From NCBI RefSeq assembly GCF_965638725.1, contig NC_134949.1:122015794-122079793 (forward strand): 64,000 bases of DNA, in the 5' to 3' direction. Made by a program: the position numbers and the translations under genes. The notes under the pieces were generated by a model, which was given only the letters and a program-made list of their open reading frames with translations, searched no databases and was not told the origin of the DNA. Positions 27,401-36,400 of this stretch are shown here, piece after piece; within the stretch, counting starts at the first letter, position 1, and each line of letters starts with the position of its first letter. The DNA comes from Aptenodytes patagonicus (lineage: Eukaryota > Chordata > Aves > Sphenisciformes > Spheniscidae).

Positions 27401-30400
27401 AGAGGTCTTCAGAAAGCAAATGCTGAATAGAGATACAGGTATTTAACTTGTCTTCTGAAATACAAATTTATCTCAGAGTAAGAATATAAAAAGTTATCTT
27501 TAAGTAGGAATTTAGGCATCTGGGCAACCAGCACTTACAGAGCTGCAGAGGAAAGTACCTCTACCACCCCTCAACTGCTAATGCCAATACAGACTCAGGA
27601 ATACTGCTTCTTCAGTGAACAGTATCTATTGTAACTAATCAATTAGGTGGGTGAATTAACTGGTCCACACTTCCTGGGTTTGTTCAGGACATCAACTTAC
27701 AGGATTGAAGGTGGGTATCTCCCAATACCACTAATGCTGGACAATTACTGTCTAACCCATGAGCAACCGGAATGCTTTTAATATTCCTCTCCCACACCTA
27801 ACAAGCTAGGTAAGCAGTAGCTTCAACTACTCAAGTAATTCTGACAGCTAATGTATTAAGAAGATACTACACTATTGTATTCAAGTCAGAAGACAATGGA
27901 GAAATAGCCTATGTACTGCTAGCTGAATTTTACAGCTCCTGTGTGTAATATATATATATATAAATAAATATATATATATTCAGGAGCTCCTGTTGTATTT
28001 ACAACAAAGTAATTAAAGCATAATGAATAACATAAGAAAGACAGACTAAGTTTTAAAGTTAGACATATACAAAAGTATCACACTACATGAAAAGAAGTAT
28101 ACTTTTAAGTTTGGGTGTCTTCAGACAGCTACACTAGTTTTAAAAACTTTTCTCCTTCAGACACTAGAGCAATACCAAGTATTTGAAACTGCTGGCAGGA
28201 GGAAGTTTATAACAACACACAAAATACAAGTCTTTGTTACTGTGTTCATAAAGCATTCCAGAAACTAGCAAAGTTGTAATTCAGCCCATATTTTTGTTAA
28301 CCTGATATCCAACACAAGTGAAAAGCAGCACCTGAGTGAAGTTGAAATGCCAGAATATCTACCAAAATCCTAAAGACATACAATCTAAAAGCGTTTTTAG
28401 GCAATCTAAAGTCAGTGATCTCTTACACTGTGAAAGAGAGGTTTCTGATAACCAACTTAGCATGATGAAAAGTTATCTTTTCAACTCTCGAATAACCAAA
28501 CCTTTAGAAGAATACGTTCTCAGGGGACTTTTTTCGAAAACAGAGGGAGATGTGGTGTTTGGCATGTACTAAGAGTCCCTATTTTTTTTTTTTTTTTTTT
28601 TTTGAAAAAAGATGAATGTTTTTGCATCCTTACCTTTTCACTGAAACACTCAAGCAAGTCTTGGACATACCCTCGCATTTCTTGCAAAAACTTATACTGT
28701 TCACCAATACCCCCAGAAGACCCTTCTAATCTTTCAATTGCCTTGGTAGAGTCCTCTCGGCTTTGCTGATGTTTCGCATATTGCTGCCGATTAGCTTTGT
28801 GCAATTCTTTCATAGAGTCCAACCTGAAGGGCAACGGATAAATAGCAAATTTACATCCAAAAGTCTGTATATTTCAGACCGTTGAGATATTAAACAGACA
28901 GTGCAAGTACCAAGTCTATATATGGGAAATACTGCAAAGACATACTCTCTAACTTTCATTTGTCACTTTCTCCCCTTTACATAAACAGCAAGGCTAATGG
29001 TTTAAATTAATTTGCTAGACTATGCTGAGTGCATTAAACTGCCTGCTCCCACAGATTTTTACAGGAGTTGATAGCACTTAGAACGGTGCAAGGCTGGCCC
29101 TAAAGTAAAATTGGGAGGAAAGGATTGGGGCGGGGGAGAACTATAGCTTATACAAAGCGGTCTTGTTCTTCTACTAACTTAACTCACTGTCAAAAGTTGT
29201 AACACTACAAGGGGCATACAAACCAATTTTGAAGACATGTAAAGTGCAAGTTGTTCATTACAAATGATTTCTCACTGCAATTGGGTTGTTCATTCAGTAG
29301 GACCTTTTGCGTACCTGACAAGCAGATTACAGTGTTTAAACCAAAAAAAACCCCATATACACTAAAATTTAAATTCTTTATCTACTGAAGGGGAAAAATC
29401 TGATTCACAGTTTAAAAGAATGCAACTTGACAAGCTAAACACCTCACTGGCCTTTCAATTCTTGACTATAAGACTGTGCAGTGTCCAGAAGATGCAACTC
29501 AGACCTGTCTTCAACAAGATCAATGGCCTCATTTTTAAAGCTTCACTTCCAGAGAAGCAATCCAAGGAGATTTTCGAACAAAGTGTCAGTGTCATCTTCA
29601 CTTTGAGCTTTTTTGTTTGCCTTTTTATTTTTTTTTTAATGGATGTGCCAGTCAGTACTTTTCCAGCGATGAAACTCTGTGTTTGCTCACCGAGACTAAA
29701 AGACGCCTGAGGAACAGAAAGCTAGGGGACAGGTCTTTAAGTCTAAAAAGATGGTCTGTCCTACCTGTCTTTAAGCTGTTTCTTTACCAAATCAATAGTA
29801 ACAGGAGTCATCTCATTACTGGGAGTTTTGAAAGGAACTGTATTATCTGTTTTTTGAGACTTGGTTTCCGATGATCCATACGCAGCATAAGTGTATGGAA
29901 TGCCGTATGATGAACCATAAGACAGTGTCTGGTAAGTGTTCTGGTAGTACAGATTATTCACTTCAGCAGGCTGACTTGGTTGAACCTAATGGAAGAGGAA
30001 ATGCAATTGTACTATATTAGACTTTAAAGAAAGGAGAAACTTATTTTCTATCACATCTCAAATGTTATAAAGTGAAAAACGTAGGCAGGTACATTTACAA
30101 AATGTAATTATCAAGTGGATGTAAGCGTAGAACTTCCAACACCTAAGGTGGAAGAAACAATTCCCTCAGAAGCACCTTCTTAAATGGACAAACTTTTAGT
30201 ATCGTTATCATTCTAGGTATTTAAACTTATAACAAGTTATTAAATGACAATTTTAACCAGCCTGTAACTCCTACAATAACCAAGTGTTTGGGACTATACT
30301 AATAAGACTATTTAATAGAATGACATAGGTTCTTAAAGTCAGTGTGTCTGGTTGTGATTTTGCTGAAATGTTTTTTGTTTTTTTTTAAAATGTCCTCTTC

Positions 30401-33400
30401 AACTGAGTGGCAACTTCACTATGAATGCACAGGCAATATATGCTACAGCCTGCTACAAATTCCAACTCTGTGCTGCAACAGAAGATACAGAAACAACAGA
30501 AAAACACACACTGTTTACATAGACTCTACAAACCCAATGATAAACAAGAACAGAGCTCTTCAAAGCAGCATTATTCTAGCTCTGTTTTAGGCTGCAAATA
30601 AATGCTGGTTAACAGCACCACAACCAATCAGTACCTACCCAGGACAGAAAGACTAATGAAACGGATACCACTGGATACTTAAAATCTGACCTCTCAGTTC
30701 TCTTTAAAGAATATCAGAAGTTACAACTGAACTTCTCAGATGAAACAGCCTTCTGTAAGCTACTCAAGTTTGTAATGGATTTAGCCAATATATGCAGAAA
30801 CAAACCAAAAAGAATTCACAACTAAATACGTGCCTGAGGTATGTTGATTCCTTTCCGTATCTGTTCTTGCTCCCATCTACTGAGTTCTTCATCTTGCTCC
30901 CCTGCCACCAGTGCTTCATCATCGCTTCCCTCAATACCTTAATACGAGTAAAACAGACAGGTAACAAAAAGAAGATAATGTAGTAAGGGCCATGAGTTCA
31001 AAAACCTGAGACACCATGCTTCAGTGGGAACATCTCAGTGCATTCTCCTTTCCTCTTCACGAGGAATTAAGACTAGCTAGCCTGTGAATTATTATCACAG
31101 AGGTTCCACTTAAAAAAAAAAAATCCAATGGGTAAATTTGCAATTAACTGCTGGTAAAACCCTCTAATGTTAAAATCCTATATGCCTTACTAGTTCTCCT
31201 TTTCCAAAAGGTTCTTTTACCTGCTTGTCAGAAAGAAGAATGCTATATCAAAGAACTAATGTTTTTCTTTTCACAACTATATACTTCTGTTGTGGTTTAA
31301 CCTGGCAGGCAGCTAAACGCCACACAGCCATTCGCTCACTCCCCCTGCAGTGGGATGGGGAAGAGAATCGGAAAAAAGGTAAAATTAGTGGGTTGAGATA
31401 AAGACAATTTAATAGGACAGAAAAGGAAGGGAAAACAATAATGATAAAAGAATATACAAAGCAAGTGATGCACAATGCAGCTGTTCACCACCTGCTGACT
31501 GATGCTCAGCGAGTTCCTGAGCAGCCGCCACGCCCCCCTGGCCAACTACCCCCAGTTTTTGTTCAGCAGGACATCACATGGTATGGAATATCCCTTTGAC
31601 CAGTTTGGGTCAGCTGTCCTGGTTGTGTCACCTCCCAGCTTCTTGTGCACCTCCAGCCTCCTCACTGGCAGGGCAGTATGAGAAACTGAGAAGTCCTTGA
31701 CTTAGTGTAAGCACTGCTCAGCAACAACTAAAACTTCAGCATGTTATCAACATTATTCTCATCCTAAATCCAAAACACAGCACTGTACCAGCTACTAGGA
31801 AGGAAATTAACTCTATCCCTGCCGAAACCAGGACACCTTCCTGAAAAACAAAGTACAGGAACAATACGAATTGATCCTTAGTGTAAGTTTCCACCAGATT
31901 TGGTAGAGTTGTGTGCTTCTAAGCACGGGAACATAGTTTGTGCTCAAAATTTTACACGCAGATTCCATTATGCAATACTTTTCCTTAGAAACAGAATACA
32001 ACTCCAGATTCATGCCTGTTTGAAAAATGTGTTGTTTAAAAATGTCGAATGGGAGCGCTTGCAATGAAAACAGTGTGAATGTTTATCAGCTGTCCTTCTA
32101 AAAAGGTTTTACCTATTTCCTCAGCAATCTTTTGCCTTTGGGATTTTTCCTTCACTGTAAAAACTATCCTCCTCTTCTCGTCATCATCTTCATCATCACT
32201 GGCATCATTTTCATCTTCTCGAACAAGGCGGCCTTTACCTGGTTCACTGTCAACGGGGGTAAAGTCTCCAAGTTCACGAGCCATTTGACGCTTTTTCCTA
32301 GCGGCATGAATAAAAGCAGCATCTGGAATTTCTCCTAGAGACAGATGTTTGCACCGTTAAACAAGCACTGCAACAAAACAGGTATTACGACTTCTTATTA
32401 CTCATCGCTGCCACCCTATCAAGTCATCTTTGCAAACAGAAAAAAAAAGTGAGAGGAAAAAAAATCCGTACTCACAGAAACATTTGCAAGCAACTTACAA
32501 GCTGCACATGCAAACTTGCTGACCAGAAACCCTCAAAGCTGGGATCTTTCCCAAAAAGTCTCACTCTGCTTCCAGCAGCTCACGTGCTGTAAGAGCAGGA
32601 GCCCAATGTTCCTATGGGAAATAGTCCTAAAGAGGAAGCCCTTTACAGGAGCTGACTATTGCAAAGGGAGGAAGAAAATGAGGTTCTTGACTGTGTCACT
32701 TCCTGTCCTGATATCGCTCCCAACTCTTCTTATTTTGCGGGAACAAAAAACATCGGCCACTTCAACAGATGATGACAAGAATGGTCCCGCAAAATCAGTT
32801 TTTTGAAACATGAATAATTTTTACCACTAACTTGATTAGGCATGCACAAAAGGTTAAATTTCAGATTCTCTTTATACTTGACATGAAATACTCTATTCAA
32901 GCTGTCTTTAGAGATGCAATAATGTACATATCGCACCACTTTGCAACTACCCCTAAAAGGAAAAATGATTTGGGAGTCAACCAGGAAATTCTCTTTCCCT
33001 TGAAACATGGCCAAGTCTGTGGACCCAGGACATTCATCTTCTATTTGGGGAGCAGGCTACCATGAGTTAGCTAACAATTAGTAAACTAGTTTCAAAAATA
33101 CTTTCTCAGACCGATTTCTTTGGTCTCAGGGCCTGACTAGAACCTCATTAGACAAAATGAGATAGGAAAACATTTGAGATACCTTGCAAACCTGTAACTG
33201 AGACATTCGAACTAAAGACAGAATTTTAATTGAAGGCAGTTAAAATTCACATTAAGTCACCTATTCCAAATCTAGATTTTCTTACAGTTTGTCATCACTT
33301 TGAGAGACAAATTCCTGCTTTTGACATCAAGATGAAGCATTCAGTAGTAAAACGTTTTCTCTCATAAGGCCTGTAAAATTGCACAGCTTTCATTCTCAGA

Positions 33401-36400
33401 TGCTGGATATATTGCTGGAAAATATTTCCTAATCTCTCAAATATATTAGTCTGCTGTAAACACTGGCTAAAGCATTTGTTAACGTATCAGACATATTGCA
33501 ATAACCAACCTGGGCGGAGAACATTCAGTGATGACAGAGCACTTGAAAAAGCCCCACCAGCTTTTGGTTTTTCTTCTTCCTTCTCACTTTCAACTTCCAT
33601 TTCTTCTTCACCGTGCTCACTGTTTGCAGTCCCATCTTCTTGACCTATATCCTTAATCTGTCCTGTCTTTTCTAGTGGTGGTTCGACTGGTAAGACAACA
33701 AAGCCCATGTTTTACTCTTTTTATACAGATCACTCGGAAGTATTTTTTTAAGGTCTAACAACCAAAAGTAAAAATCAAATGAAAGTGTTAAATGATAATT
33801 TTATTGTCTGAGATCTAGTAAAATACGCCTTCTTAATTGTGATTAAGTCACTTACATCCTCTCAAAATAAAATTTGACAAAGCAGACACCCCAACCACCA
33901 CTAAAATTTCTACATAAATGAGGCAACTTAATAATTAAGATCATATGTGCAACCTTCACACAGCCTCTTATGTATGTAATTAGAAAGCACTGCCTGTGTT
34001 ACACCAAATCTTTCCGCAAGAACGGACTCATTTCAAAAGAACCCTTTCATTTTCCTCTTGGGCTGGGTGCAACATTACCCCACAGTAGGTGGGTAACATA
34101 CAGGCAGCAGATACAAATATTATGCAAAAAAACGCATGTTAAATCCAGCTATCCAATCCAAACTGCACATAGCAGAGTTTTTAGACTTTAGCATTTGTTT
34201 AGAGAATCCAGACTACTGACTCAGTAGCAGCCATGAGGTCTTTGCATTACAACCAAACCAACTACAGAGACTGCAAAACAAGCAAACAGAAAATAAGCAC
34301 ACATTATTCATGTGCAAAACACCATTTTTAAAGGATCTTTGAGACAGAAGCAAGAATTGAGATCCAGGTTTCCACAGATCACCTGAACATTAGCCACAGA
34401 AATGATCATTTCTGTTTTTTCTCATGCCCCGTACCACTGCACAGGCCACTTGAAGATTCTAATAAGAAAGAATTTGTGGGTTTTTTAAATGAAGACAAAG
34501 CCTTTTTAAAAATCTTTAAGATTTTTAAAAGACTAATTTAATTAACTTAAAAAAGGGCAATTTTCTGCATGGGACCATGTTCAACTCTCATATGCTTCAG
34601 CTATACCATTGCAATCTTTAGATCAGAAGCCTCTCAGCTTGTGCTCATAGCGTTGTAGGTTATTACACAAAAACCTAACTGGAAAAGGAATCACTATGCT
34701 TTATCAATGAGCTTCCCAAAAACCAATAGCAGAAGTACAATGAAATTGAAATCCCAGGCTCTATTCCAGGCTCTGGAGGACTGTACATTGTTAAAAGATC
34801 CTTCTGCTCCAACACTCTCATCCTGTCATCTTAATCATCAAGTCTACTCTAAGGTCCAAGTCCTGAAACAAGCAGCTGTTGAATAATTTACTTAATAACA
34901 AAGAACACCATTCTCCTCACCCCAAAATCTTCCTTTTCGAGAATATGCATTACAAGGACACATCCTGTCAGATAAGGACCAGACACAGTTCTAAACTAGT
35001 TTAATTCCTTCCTAATTCAATTGGAAGGAACTCATCTGACATAAACAGAGCCGAAATACAGAAACTACTGAGGTCTACTGACAACAGTATACGTAGCCAA
35101 GAAGTTTCATCCGAGAAGGATGAAGGATCCTAGAAGGATGAAACATTCAGTTCCACAGGAGAATCAAAGAACACTCTACCAGCTTCAGAATAGCATTTGT
35201 TAGGTTCAAATGAACACATTTAATGCATGCTTTACTTCAGTTCTAAATGCTAAATCCTCTAAAAAGACTAACAAGTCATCCTGAAAACAAGTAATTTGTA
35301 TTTACAATACTTAATCTCTTCCATTACAAAAGTTACTGTTAGTTTTGCAGTTACCATCTGTTGGAGAATTGACCTCTGTTCTAACTTTTGATTTTTCAAG
35401 GTCTTCTTTGTATTCTTTCTTCAATTGTTTTACAATCTTTTTGCTGTAACTTGATTTCTTCACTTTAAAAACTTCTTCAGTTTCTTTAAAAAAAGAAGTT
35501 GGAAAACATTACATTAGATCTGCCAAGAAGTATACTTACCTATTAAATCTCTTAATTTTGTACCTAGAACTTAATAAATGCCACTAACAACATAATTTAA
35601 CGTGACTTTACATTTGCACTGTTGCAACAAAACCAGTCCCATACCCTTTCATGTGGACTCATGTCTACCTCGTCTTTTTGTGGTCATTTTCAACTGGATT
35701 CATCCCAATCACAGCACGACCACAGAAAAGCAAGGCAGAAGTTACACGAAAGTGTACACACATGGCCTGCTTTTATCTGACTGTAGTAATCTTGTTGGGT
35801 TTTTTTTTTTAAACACACACACACACCAGCTGATCCTTCACTGTGACCACAAATTTGGAAGAAAACGACATAAAGCCCCAACATTTTGGGTCAACAGTCT
35901 TTTCTCAGCCACACATACACACAACTAATGAGTAAGGGAATGGCTGTTTTCGGTTGTACTACCAGTTCAAATGCCTGCAGCACTACAACCTACCAAAAGG
36001 TATGCAGTAAGTTAAAGAACTAAACAGCACAGAAAAAAATCAAAGTTTGATGTAGGAAATCCACAAGGGTTTGGGTTTTTTTTAAGTCTATAGTGTAATT
36101 CCATGTTTCCAGTATTTCTGTCAAGATTTCAAATCACTAGTCTTAGAATCCAAGTTCCAATGATTACAAGAGAATTCCTTCTAAGAAAATTCAAAATGCA
36201 TACTAACTCTCCTGACAAAAGGCATCACAAAAATAAGCTCATTTTATTCACCCTGAACTTCTGGGATGCAATGAACTCCAGAGTTTGAGCAATGTTTTTT
36301 GATTGTTTTTTGATAATTTTTAACACGTAGTAACTATTATCCATAATCAGATTATCTGAGTGTGAATGGACCAACTCGTGAGTGCAGTACCTGCTGGAGT

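Larger units (their letters stand above)
23754..28633 (-). other. PAXBP1: PAXBP1 intron 7, rich in simple repeats
   Basis: The largest PAXBP1 intron (4.9 kb). It holds most of the simple repeats in the gene: a T28 tract, a G27 tract, a TG/CA microsatellite, a TA microsatellite and an A22 tract beside exon 7 (transcript strand). No nested gene was recognised. Confidence 0.7.
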
